Assembly (NCBI RefSeq): GCF_000621505.1
Contig: NZ_JHYD01000031.1
Span: forward strand, 42,644-106,643
From: Ruminiclostridium cellobioparum DSM 1351 = ATCC 15832
GTDB lineage: Bacteria; Bacillota; Clostridia; Acetivibrionales; DSM-1351
DNA length: 64,000 nt
Direction of reading: 5' to 3'
Part shown: positions 8,777 through 18,400 of the stretch, piece after piece
Numbering within the stretch: position 1 is the stretch's first letter
How the letters are laid out: each line of letters starts with the position of its first letter
Made by a program: the position numbers and the translations under genes
The notes under the pieces: generated by a model
Database searches by the model: none
Told to the model about the DNA's origin: nothing
Seen by the model: only the letters and a program-made list of their open reading frames with translations

Positions 8777-10138
8777 CTACTTCACTGCTGCCTGCAGTTG
8801 TTCTGCTATCTGTTCAGGTGTCTTCTGATTTGACATAATAGCCTGTAAACCATTATTAACTATATCGGCCTGTTCCGAATTCAGGGCCGAATCATAGACA
8901 GTTACCAGCGGATGATCGCTGATCAGCTTTGTAAGCTTTGTATAAATAGGATCGGAAGTACTGCTGTCTATATCCACATCCTTGTAGCTGACAGGAATAT
9001 TTGATTTGGCATAAAGCTTCTGAGCATCACTGTTTGTTGTAAACATGATAAGGTTTTCTACAGCCGTCTTTTGCTCAGGACTTGCCTTTGCATTTATAGC
9101 TATACCGGTGGCACTTACTCCGGACATAACATTGGCATCGCCCTTTCCACCCTCAAAAGCGGGTAAAATTCCAAGTTCAATATTGGGCTTCATTTCGGGT
9201 GTAAGCTTTTCAATCAAGTCAGGAACCGCCCAGGAACCCTCTATCATCATAGCTGCATCTCCCCTGTAGAAATAATCCCTGGCCTGAACGTTGTCTATAC
9301 TTGAGAAGTCTTTATTGAACGCGCCCATATCCGTTATTTCCTTGAAGGTAGTCAGTGCGGCTACAAACTCCGGATCAGTAAATTTGGCTCCATTTTTAGC
9401 AAGTACATTGTCAAGCCATTCACTGCCTGTATATCTGTTTGCCAGGCAGCTGATAATGGAGGATTGTGCGGGCCATTTTGCCTTGTTTCCGTGTGCTATT
9501 GGAATTACCTTATTTTCCTTGAAGGTGGTTATGGCCTTTTTAAGCTCGGCATAATTGGCGGGATATGTAAGATTGTATTTTTCAAATAACGCCTTGTTAT
9601 AGAAAACAATGGACGTTACCGATACACCCAAACCGGCCGAATAAGTCTTTCCATCCACTGTAAACTCTTCCAGCGCTCTGCCGATGAACTTATCCTTCCA
9701 CTCGGTTTCTCTGCTCAGCAAGTCATTTATATCTGCCAGAAGACCGGCCTTTGAAAATTCTATGGTCATTGCATTGGGCCAAATTACAAAGGCATCGGGC
9801 AATTGTCCGGCAGCGGCCTGAGTCTTCAATTTCGTCTGATATTGATCTCTTGGAATCTGCTGTTCATCTATTTCATAATTTGTATATTTTGCTCTGAACT
9901 GTGTCATTATTTCCTTCATAAATTCGGTACGTTGGTCAGAGCCCACATAAGAATGCCAAAGAGTGAATTTTGCACTTTGTGCTTCATTATCATTTACAGC
10001 ACTTTTTGTTTCTTCTGACTGTGCAGCACTTGCCGAATTTGAACTGCTGCCGGTATCGGCAGGCTTGGAAGCACCACAAGCTGCGAAGCTTAATAACATG
10101 ATTACTGCCAATAGTAGACATAATACTCTTCTATTCAT
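8777..10138 (-). CDS. Sugar ABC transporter substrate-binding lipoprotein
   Basis: A 453-residue family-1 extracellular solute-binding protein. Start at 10138 has AGGAGGAAAT directly upstream. The signal peptide ends in a lipobox LSFAAC, so the mature protein is lipid-anchored at about Cys24, followed by a Ser/Asn/Ala-rich tether. The fold begins with FTLWHSYVGSDQRTEF. Typical binding-protein features follow, including YFYRGDAAMMIEGSWAVPDL and a C-terminal helix QTPEQIAEQLQAAVK. It is the first gene of the operon and would deliver a beta-linked oligosaccharide to the two permeases. The sugar cannot be read from the sequence; the GH1/GH130 genes suggest a gluco- or mannooligosaccharide. Confidence 0.92.
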   Translation of the reverse strand: MNRRVLCLLLAVIMLLSFAACGASKPADTGSSSNSASAAQSEETKSAVNDNEAQSAKFTLWHSYVGSDQRTEFMKEIMTQFRAKYTNYEIDEQQIPRDQYQTKLKTQAAAGQLPDAFVIWPNAMTIEFSKAGLLADINDLLSRETEWKDKFIGRALEEFTVDGKTYSAGLGVSVTSIVFYNKALFEKYNLTYPANYAELKKAITTFKENKVIPIAHGNKAKWPAQSSIISCLANRYTGSEWLDNVLAKNGAKFTDPEFVAALTTFKEITDMGAFNKDFSSIDNVQARDYFYRGDAAMMIEGSWAVPDLIEKLTPEMKPNIELGILPAFEGGKGDANVMSGVSATGIAINAKASPEQKTAVENLIMFTTNSDAQKLYAKSNIPVSYKDVDIDSSTSDPIYTKLTKLISDHPLVTVYDSALNSEQADIVNNGLQAIMSNQKTPEQIAEQLQAAVK

Positions 10139-10275
10139 ATTTCCTCCTAATAATAATTCAGTAATATTGTACAGAAATAGCGCCATTTCCAACTGCATTT
10201 TTATTATATATCTACAACCCGCTTTATAAAATCCATAATTCTTTGATTGTATCCGAAATTCTTAGAAGTTCCTCA

Positions 10276-10311
10276 TAAAAAAAGGATTTGTTTCGAAACA
10301 AACCCTTTTAC
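10276..10311 (-). terminator. Terminator after the YesMN genes
   Basis: On the minus strand AAAGGGTTTGTTTCG pairs with CGAAACAAATCCTTT, followed by a run of T. It lies about 30 bp past the response-regulator stop and separates the two-component system from the sugar operon, which must therefore have its own promoter in 10139-10275. Confidence 0.85.
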
Positions 10312-10342
10312 TGTAATTAATTGTCTAAAACTGCCTGAAACA

Positions 10343-11407
10343 CTACTTCCCAAGCTTGTTATACTCTGTAGGCGATACTCCCACGAGCTTTTTGAATACA
10401 CTGCTGAAATATTTGTAGTCGCTGTAGCCAACCATGTCGGACACCTCATATACCTTATATATATTCTCGGTAAGCAGGCTTTTGGCTTTTTCAATCCGCA
10501 CCTTGTTCAAATAATCGGTAAAGCTTTCCTTTCTTATCTTTTTAAACAGGTGACTGAAGTAATTTGAGTTCAGATATACATTCCGGGCAACCCTCTGGAC
10601 TGACAAATCCTCATAATAATGGTTATCAATAAAATCAATTGCCTTTGATATGACCATTTTATAGTTTTCACCGTTATTATCGTCAAATAGAAGAATGATT
10701 TTTTTGGTAAACTCCTGCATCCACTCACTCAATTCCTGAACTGATGTTATATTTAAAAGCTCGAGATAATGGCCGGGATACGATTCGTTCACCGTATTCT
10801 CAAGCTCCACCCCATACTTCTCCAGCATCAGGCAAATGGTATTGACAATATCAACGCTCAACTTGTGATATTTTTCAATTGGCAGGTTCTTGATTGTATC
10901 TTTTCCGAAAATACCGCTTATTGTACTTAATGCCGCCTGATTTTTTCCTGCACGGATTGCGACAATATATTTTTCGAGTTCATCCTCTATTTCCTTCTGG
11001 AAATAAAGCTTGTCTTTATCAAAATTCAGATCCTCCTGCAGCGAATCCCCGATTCTCTCCATCAGCTGTGTCAGTTCATCGGCGTCCACAGGTTTGACCA
11101 GATAGTCCACCACACCTGATTTAAGGGCCTTCTGCGCATATTGGAAATCATCGTAGCCGCTGAGAATTACAACCTTGATATTCGGAATTTCCGCTTTAAT
11201 AATTTCAAGAAGTTCAAGTCCGTTCATCTCAGGCATCATAATGTCGGTCAAAACCACCTGGGGCTTCTTCTCTCTGATTATCTCCAATGCCGCTTTCCCG
11301 TTTGCAGCCGCTCCAACCACCTCAATGCCCAGCTCTTTCCATGGCATTGTGTAGACCAGTCCATCCCGAACCATTTTTTCATCATCAACAATCAGAACCT
11401 TGATCAT
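10343..11407 (-). CDS. YesN-type response regulator with AraC DNA-binding domain
   Basis: A 354-residue regulator. Residues 1-120 form a receiver domain (KVLIVDDEKMVRDGL, phospho-acceptor Asp in VVLTDIMMPEMNGLELL, and the conserved Lys in DYLVKPVDADEL). The middle is a helical linker. The last 100 residues carry two AraC-type helix-turn-helix units (NVYLNSNYFSHLFKK, and VGYSDYKYFSSVFKKLVGVS). It overlaps the kinase stop codon by one base (TAATG), so the two are translationally coupled. YesN regulators normally activate an adjacent oligosaccharide ABC operon, which here is the next set of genes. Confidence 0.93.
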   Translation of the reverse strand: MIKVLIVDDEKMVRDGLVYTMPWKELGIEVVGAAANGKAALEIIREKKPQVVLTDIMMPEMNGLELLEIIKAEIPNIKVVILSGYDDFQYAQKALKSGVVDYLVKPVDADELTQLMERIGDSLQEDLNFDKDKLYFQKEIEDELEKYIVAIRAGKNQAALSTISGIFGKDTIKNLPIEKYHKLSVDIVNTICLMLEKYGVELENTVNESYPGHYLELLNITSVQELSEWMQEFTKKIILLFDDNNGENYKMVISKAIDFIDNHYYEDLSVQRVARNVYLNSNYFSHLFKKIRKESFTDYLNKVRIEKAKSLLTENIYKVYEVSDMVGYSDYKYFSSVFKKLVGVSPTEYNKLGK

Positions 11408-13170
11408 TATTTATGACCTCCCGAATCCAATTTGAAAATAACTTTTGGTATTGTTATAACAACCTTAGTCCCCGAGGCTGTTTTACTGAAAATTTCAACT
11501 CCATAGTCCTGGCCAAAGTATAATTTAATACGTTTATGAACATTTCTGACACCATATCCCTTTTGATCGCTTTCAAAATTTTCCTCAAAGATTTCCCGGA
11601 TACGGTCCTCTTCCATTCCCTTTCCGTTATCTATTACCTCAAAGCATATGTTTTTACCCTGATCTCTTCCCAGAATTTCAACTCTTCCCCTGCCTCCCAT
11701 TTCAGCAATTCCATGCATAAGGGCATTTTCCACAAAGGGCTGCAGTATCAGCTTTATGGTTGAATGCTCCAGAATGCTTTCATCCACAGCTATACGGAAC
11801 TCGGGTATTTCATCATATCTGAACTTTTGTATGGTTAAATAACTCTGTACATGCTCTACTTCCTTTTTTATGGTAGTTATCTCACTGCCCTTGTTCAAGC
11901 CAAGCTTGAAAAGCTTTGCCAGTGCACTGACTATTTCTCCTGTTCTGGGCGCATTCTCCAGTCTTGAGGTCCAATAGATAACGTCCAGTGTATTATACAG
12001 GAAATGAGGGTTAATCTGGGCCTGTAAGGTTTTTAATTCTGCTTCCTTTCTGGAAAGCTGTATTTTATATACCTCTTCTATCAATATTTTAAGCTTTCGG
12101 GTCATACTGTTAAAGCTTCTCCCCAGTGTGCCGATTTCATCTTTCCGGTCGGTATTAATAAGCACATCCAGATTTCCCTGCTCAACCTTCTTCATCAGGA
12201 CCGTCATTTTTTTTATGGGTTTGGTAATTTTCATTGTCAGAAACGACAGGGCTATAAAGGCCAATGCTATAACCACGGCCACTATACTCAGGGTAACCTT
12301 CAGCGAAGTATTCAATTCCCTGGTGATCTCCTTGAAGGGTACAACACTTATATAAGTCATATCCTGTATGTTGGATTCATAATATGTAACAAGCATGTCC
12401 TGTCCGGAATATTTCTCCCTGTAGAAACCGTTCTCACCGGTAAATACCTTCTTAAACAGCTCTTCATTCCTTATGTTTTTATTAATCATTTCCACATTTG
12501 AGTGAGAAAGTATAACTCCGTCCTTGTTGGTAATAAAAACATATCCTGTTTCTCCGAGCTGTATATCTCTGTATATCCTGTTTATTTCACGTTCACTGAG
12601 ATCTATTCTGATGATTCCCAGACGTTTTGTCAAATTATTTATGTCGTTGAGCTGCCTGTACAGGGATAAGACATATTTATCCCCGATCTGCTGGTACTTT
12701 CTCCGGTAAGTGTATGTCAATAAATTATTCCCATCGGCAGGTATCTGACTTTCCCGCTCTTTAAGCAGGGACTCTTTTTCAGCATGGGATATCCCCGCCG
12801 ACTCAAATTTCAGCCCCTTGTCGGAGTATACGTTCACCGCCAGTATATATGATTTTGTATTTGTCAGATTGGCATAGGTTTCATCCAATTGGGCAATCAG
12901 CTCACCGATTTGGGGAAATTGCCCCACCTCGGTGTTTGTTAACTTTTTTATGTTTTTGTCAGAAATAATAAAAAGTGAGAGATCATCAACTCCGCCAAAA
13001 ACAGTATACATATTGCGGTCCAACTGCTTTAAGGTTTCAACGGTAGATTGAGTCACTCTCTTTTCCACTGTATTCTTGGTGGATATATACGAAAAAAAAC
13101 CAACGGATGTAACTATAATTATTATAACGATACCAAAATAGATCATTAGTTTGGATCCAAGACTTTTCAT
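11407..13170 (-). CDS. YesM-type sensor histidine kinase
   Basis: A 587-residue membrane kinase. Two transmembrane segments (about 8-30 and 290-312) enclose an extracellular Cache-type sensor, then a HAMP domain (ITKPIKKMTVLMKKVEQG). The His_kinase domain has the phospho-acceptor in QAQINPHFLYNTLDV and an ATPase domain with FVENALMHGI and VIDNGKGMEED. It forms a pair with the downstream regulator. The sensor probably detects the sugar, free or bound to its binding protein, outside the cell. No SD close to consensus precedes the ATG, so translation may be modest. Confidence 0.93.
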   Translation of the reverse strand: MKSLGSKLMIYFGIVIIIIVTSVGFFSYISTKNTVEKRVTQSTVETLKQLDRNMYTVFGGVDDLSLFIISDKNIKKLTNTEVGQFPQIGELIAQLDETYANLTNTKSYILAVNVYSDKGLKFESAGISHAEKESLLKERESQIPADGNNLLTYTYRRKYQQIGDKYVLSLYRQLNDINNLTKRLGIIRIDLSEREINRIYRDIQLGETGYVFITNKDGVILSHSNVEMINKNIRNEELFKKVFTGENGFYREKYSGQDMLVTYYESNIQDMTYISVVPFKEITRELNTSLKVTLSIVAVVIALAFIALSFLTMKITKPIKKMTVLMKKVEQGNLDVLINTDRKDEIGTLGRSFNSMTRKLKILIEEVYKIQLSRKEAELKTLQAQINPHFLYNTLDVIYWTSRLENAPRTGEIVSALAKLFKLGLNKGSEITTIKKEVEHVQSYLTIQKFRYDEIPEFRIAVDESILEHSTIKLILQPFVENALMHGIAEMGGRGRVEILGRDQGKNICFEVIDNGKGMEEDRIREIFEENFESDQKGYGVRNVHKRIKLYFGQDYGVEIFSKTASGTKVVITIPKVIFKLDSGGHK

Positions 13171-13277
13171 TGCAGCACCCCACGCGTATACTATTGTTCA
13201 TCCGGCCCGTCATATTCAGTTATATTTTTTTGTAATACCTATATTATATATGCATTTTACACTTTCCGATATCTTTT

Positions 13278-14540
13278 TTATTCCTCCACCCTTTCAATTT
13301 TAGCTCCAAGTGCCTTAAGCTTTTGATCCAGCCTGCAATAGCCCCTGTCAATATGCTGTATCTCCCCGATCTCAGTCGCTCCGTCAGCTGCCAGCCCGGC
13401 CAATACCAACGCCGCACCCGCCCTCAGATCGGTGGCTTTTACCGTTGCACCTGTCAAACACTGCTTTCCCTCGATTACTGCCGTTCTTCCATCAATTTTG
13501 ATACTTGCACCCATCCTTTTCAATTCACTTACATGCATGAACCTGTTTTCAAATATGGTTTCGGTCACAATGCTTGTCCCCTGCGAACAACTCAGGAGTG
13601 AAGTCATCTGTGCCTGCATATCTGTGGGAAAGCCAGGATACGGAAGGGTCTTCACGTCAACAGGCTTCAGCGGGCCATTGCCCTTGATCCTTATTGACGT
13701 CAACTCCTCACTGATTTCCAGCCCTGTTTCCTTAAGTTTGGCAATTATTGGCTTGAGGTGATCAGGTACCACATTCTGAATCTCCACATCGCCATTGGTT
13801 ATTGCCGCGGCTACCATAAATGTACCGGCTTCGATCCTGTCGGGAATTATAGTGTGTGTACAGCCCCGTAGCCTGTCAACTCCCATAATCCTGATGGTAT
13901 CGGTGCCGGCGCCTTTTATGCATGCGCCCATTTCATTCAAATAGTTGGCAAGATCAACTATCTCAGGTTCTATGGCAGCATTTTCAATACTGGTCTGCCC
14001 TTCTGCCAGCACAGCCGCCATCAGGATATTCTCGGTAGCGCCCACACTTGGAAAATCAAGATAGATTTTATTGCCTGTCAACTTTTTGATTCTTCTTGCT
14101 TCGATATAACCATGTCCCTGGGTTATTTCGGCCCCTAGTGCCGTAAACCCCTTTAAATGCAAATCTACAGGCCTGGATCCGATGGCGCAGCCTCCCGGCA
14201 AAGCAACCCTGACATATCCCGTTTTGGCCAGCATGGGTCCCATTATTAAAAAAGAAGCCCTTAGTTTATTAACTAATTCATAGGGTGCGGTTGAATTAGT
14301 GATGTTTTTTGCGTAAAAGCTGATCGAATTGTTTCCGGGCTGTGCTTCAACCTCTGCCCCCAGTGATCTGATCAGCTCACACATCATTTTGACATCATAT
14401 AAATCCGGGACTTCTTCAATAATACTTTCCGACTCACCTAACAGGGATGCAGCCATTATTGGAAGAACTGAATTTTTAGCACCATCTACTCTTACTTTGC
14501 CTTTTAAAGGTACACCTTCTCTTATAACATATTTAGCCAA
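13278..14540 (-). CDS. murA: UDP-N-acetylglucosamine 1-carboxyvinyltransferase
   Basis: MurA, about 420 residues, first committed step of peptidoglycan synthesis (enolpyruvyl transfer from PEP to UDP-GlcNAc). Substrate-binding Lys/Asn are in [11 protein letters not shown]. The catalytic Cys lies in [18 protein letters not shown], so fosfomycin sensitivity is expected. The end [18 protein letters not shown] is typical. I place the start at a TTG (14540) behind AAGGGAAGAG, giving the usual MurA N-terminus; a GTG at 14582 directly after the ywmB stop would add 14 unusual residues with no clear ribosome site. It follows ywmB immediately, the same order as in B. subtilis. Confidence 0.93.
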   Translation of the reverse strand: MAKYVIREGVPLKGKVRVDGAKNSVLPIMAASLLGESESIIEEVPDLYDVKMMCELIRSLGAEVEAQPGNNSISFYAKNITNSTAPYELVNKLRASFLIMGPMLAKTGYVRVALPGGCAIGSRPVDLHLKGFTALGAEITQGHGYIEARRIKKLTGNKIYLDFPSVGATENILMAAVLAEGQTSIENAAIEPEIVDLANYLNEMGACIKGAGTDTIRIMGVDRLRGCTHTIIPDRIEAGTFMVAAAITNGDVEIQNVVPDHLKPIIAKLKETGLEISEELTSIRIKGNGPLKPVDVKTLPYPGFPTDMQAQMTSLLSCSQGTSIVTETIFENRFMHVSELKRMGASIKIDGRTAVIEGKQCLTGATVKATDLRAGAALVLAGLAADGATEIGEIQHIDRGYCRLDQKLKALGAKIERVEE

Positions 14541-14582
14541 GTGAGCTCTTCCCTTCTCTTTGATATTTTTGTATTGCTTCAC

Positions 14583-15335
14583 TTAGTATTCGGTGTTCAC
14601 CACAGGTGTTGCCACCCAAAGGTAAGTCTTGTTTTCGATTTTATTGTACCGGATGGCAAGACTCAGATTAATGTTCTTCCCATCGATACTCAGCTTATCT
14701 TCAATCATAGGTGAGAAAGCCGATACGCTGATGATGTTTTCCTGCCTTGTGCTGTCAACCTTTTTTGCATCACTGTCGTCCAAAATCTTTCTGCAGATAT
14801 TTTCCAGCTGCGAATCCTGCAAATTACCTTCATAGGTTCCGGTAATACATGAGTTGACAACAGTTTTAAGCCCGTATTTACCAAAAACTCCTTCTATTTT
14901 ATCCCTCAAACGCAATGCTGAACCATTGACTGTTTCAGTTGCATCTATAGTTATATATTTGTCTCCGTCACCGGATTTATTCCCTACAATACTTGCCATT
15001 GCAGATATTTTAACCCCATCTTTAGTTGTTCCTGACAATTCTCTTTTGATAAGAGTATCTGTACTGGCAGAATTCTTTGAATAATTGGCTATTTCAAGGG
15101 ATTTAAACACATCTTCGCAAACAGCTGTCAGATCATCCAGATTTTTCATACTCTTATCTGCCCTTGAAAAAAAGTAAAGCTCATTTATTACCATTTTTGC
15201 TCCGGATGATTTAAAAGCATCTGAAATTGAAATTTTACCGGTTTCAGCACTCCTGGAATTGTTTATGTAATAAGTTGTTCCGATGATTGCAGCAGCTAGT
15301 ACGAGTGCAATTAATACAAAAAGTGTCTTTTTCAT
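14583..15335 (-). CDS. ywmB: YwmB-family secreted protein (DUF1779/TATA-box-binding-like fold)
   Basis: A 250-residue protein with an N-terminal signal anchor (LFVLIALVLAAAIIGTTYYI). Start at 15335 follows GGAGGACTT; the open frame extends 40 codons further but crosses a terminator. I assign it to the YwmB family from its size, the anchor, the two-part domain with repeated TATE/TGTYEGNL-type segments, and above all its place directly before murA, as in B. subtilis. The function of YwmB is not established; it is found in spore formers next to murA and spoIID. Sequence similarity alone would give only moderate confidence. Confidence 0.75.
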   Translation of the reverse strand: MKKTLFVLIALVLAAAIIGTTYYINNSRSAETGKISISDAFKSSGAKMVINELYFFSRADKSMKNLDDLTAVCEDVFKSLEIANYSKNSASTDTLIKRELSGTTKDGVKISAMASIVGNKSGDGDKYITIDATETVNGSALRLRDKIEGVFGKYGLKTVVNSCITGTYEGNLQDSQLENICRKILDDSDAKKVDSTRQENIISVSAFSPMIEDKLSIDGKNINLSLAIRYNKIENKTYLWVATPVVNTEY

Positions 15336-15351
15336 AAGTCCTCCTGTCCAT

Positions 15352-15395
15352 AAAAAAACAATAATTTTATTTGATAATAAAATTATTGCCTTTTT
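15352..15395 (-). terminator. Terminator after the 1354-residue surface protein
   Basis: CAATAATTTTAT and its complement ATAAAATTATTG pair around an 8-nt loop, followed on the minus strand by seven T. It closes the transcript of the surface-protein genes just before ywmB. Confidence 0.85.
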
Positions 15396-15461
15396 AAAAA
15401 GGTCATATACATTTTTAAAATGTCTATTTCCCGGGAGAACCGTGGGTTCCGGCAATGCTGC

Positions 15462-18400
15462 CTATTCAATCTCACCAGCTAAAACAAGTGCTTTTTCCAG
15501 CATATACATAAACTCTCCTCTGGAAATATTTTCAGCAGGATTAAGTTTTGTTTCGGTCACATTAGGCACAAATCCATTTTCTACCGCAAAGGCCACCCTG
15601 TTCTGGATGGATTTGTCAACCTTTCCGTAGTCGCTGTAGCTTGAGATTATATTAACATTTCCCTTGGTACGCGTACCTGACTTGATTTCATACAGGACAG
15701 TTGCCATGCAGGCCGCTTCCTGTCTGGTCAGCATGCCGGTTGCCAGCTTGTTTGTCTTGACAAGCCCAAGTTTTGCTGCCGTCTGCATAAAGCCGCTGTC
15801 ATACTTGTAATCATCTATGGTATCAAATAAAATTTTAACCGCATCTCCGGCAGTGATGATTTTGTCGGGACTGAAGCTCCTGCCTGTCACACTCTTCAGC
15901 TTATGCTTATATGCCACATTTGTTATGGAACTTTCATACTTGCTTCCATAAATATCATCAAAAAGATTGCCGGTTCTATTGGCTATTGCAAACAATCCCG
16001 GGGTCCGGGTTTTAAAACTCATCACTCCGGCACTGTTATCGGTATCATAGTCTGCTGAGGTGACCTGCTGCTCCCAGCTGCTCAATACCGGATTGTAATA
16101 GTAACCGTAGGTTTTGCTCTCGGTATAGTCCTTAACATTGGTATAAGGATACCTGATCACCAGCGGAATACTGAATTGTGAAACAGTTATGACATCTGCT
16201 CCTGTCTCCAGTTTCACACCGATCTGGGCCAGAGGCTGCTTTAACACCAGTTCGTTGGCGTTGGCAACAGGCTTCTGGGGAGTCAGGACAATGTCCAGGA
16301 TATATATCTGCTCTCTTTTTGTGTCGGCGGTTGATATATCCGATAGTATGCCCGCTTTGAAGTCATATGTTACTATTGTGGTCTTGAAAGCAACATTTTC
16401 CTTCAATTGTTCCAGATTGTCAAACACTCTTTTTGCCACCCAAACCGAAATCCGCGTAGCAGTTGCCGGCGGCTTGGAAAGGTCAACGGTATAATCCAGG
16501 ACCCTGTCGGTCTTCATTCTCTCAATGAGCCTGTCGGCATTGACTCCTATGATCTTTACAGTCCATACGCCCCCGATGACGTTGGTTCCCTTCTCTACAT
16601 AATCTCCTGTTATGACATGGTCCACATCCTGATCCGAGTCATAGTCATCCGAACTTGACCTGGTCCTCACATTAATGCTCTGTGTAGGCTGGGAACGCAG
16701 TTTCTTTGCCGGATCATAGGCATATAATCTTGCAAAATATCTGTGGTTGGATATAAGTCCCTCAACCTTGAACTCCGCTACACTTCCGGCGGTGTATTCC
16801 TTGGCGTCGGTATAATCTATATCACTGGCAATTTCAAGGATATACTCCAGATTATCTTCTTTTATCCATTCGAAGATAATACTGTTTTTGGTGACTGCAT
16901 CGGGTGTATTTTTAACGCCAAACCCCCTTGGCGTGGCCGGCGGCAGGTCTTTCAGCGTTTTGACCAGCAGGGAGTCGCTCCAGACAGACTTTTCACTGAG
17001 GGAATGGTCCGGGCTGAAGGATTCTGCCTGTATCCAGAAATAATACTGTGTGTCCGGCTTCAGGCCCGGTACACGCAAATAATTCAAGCCTGAACTGATC
17101 AGCTCTTCAGTAGTGATTTCAATGGTATTGCCTGCTCTGTCAGGGTTATCTACCGTTCCGTATTTAATGTAGTACTTGTTTCCTTCCTTGTAATCCCACA
17201 CCAGATCTACAAAGGTGTCCGAAACGTAGTTATAGCTGAGTTCCGGAACTGTAGGCTTTTCAACCACCTGGGTATCCGACGGCAGGGTGGTAAATATAAT
17301 GGGATTTGATACATCCGACAGCAGCATCTGCCCGGGATGCTCGGGATCCGGTCTTACAGCCCTCACCCAGATAACGTAGGTAGTATTCGGCTTGAGTGTA
17401 TTTACAGGTATCACTATATTATGCTTTGATGTTACTGTGTTTGTGCCTGTAACACTATCCGGAGCGTTAAGCTCGGGAATTTCATATTGGTCAAGATTTT
17501 GCTGTGCAATTGGATTTGCAGGAACATTTCCAACCTTGTAGCCATCTATGGGATATTTGGTTGTGTCGGCAAGATTTGGTTCAATACCTTCGTAGTATTC
17601 CTCACAGCCCACATATAGTGAAACGCCCTCTCCATACTCAACTTTACGGTAGTTTTTATTGTCCACCGGTGTATCCGGATCATAAGGATTATACTCTATA
17701 GTGCTGGAAGGATCATTATAATCAACTCTATCGGTCTTGACATAATACCATCTGCCGGTATCGGGCACTTTGTTATACTGCTCGTACCACCTGTTTTTCA
17801 GCTGTACGGTAACACTTTTGTCTGTGATCATCTTCTTATCGCTGTCAGGCTGCTTCTTTATTTCAAGAGGCGGATTGGACGGGATAAGGGGTGTGTCGAT
17901 ACCGCCCCCCGGCAATGTTATTACTACCTTTATGGCAGGCACCGAGGAATGTGTGACATTTTGAATTATTCCGTCCTTTTCCTCTGCAAAAGTTTTCTTT
18001 GCTACCAGCTTAAAATAATATGTATGGTTTGGTTTCAGTCCGGTTAATTTGTATTTATAACCAATTATCTGGTTGCCGTTTGTGGCATCCCTCACAAAAT
18101 TTGTTTCACCCGGTTGAAAGGATTCCCTTATAAGTGTGCCGGACGGCGGACTGTCTATAGTATCCGGATCTTCTATCAGCCAGATATCATAGAGTATGCG
18201 GTCGTCTATGGTGCCGTCGGCCTTTTTGGGAACCTCCCAGAGTATGGTTGCAGTATCCTTGCCAAGCTCACCTTTGTGTGTAACAACCCCATCTGACACA
18301 ATATCTTCATAGGATATTACCACTTTGCCTGTCGAGTCCTTAATGCTTGGTACTATTACAGGCATGGGAGGTGTTGTGGGAACTTCCATTTCCAAAAGAG

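Noticed and set aside
10139..10275. Catabolite-response (cre) site before the sugar-binding protein
   Set aside because: I looked for the TGWAANCGNTNWCA pattern and did not find a convincing match; only a lone TATAAT is visible.
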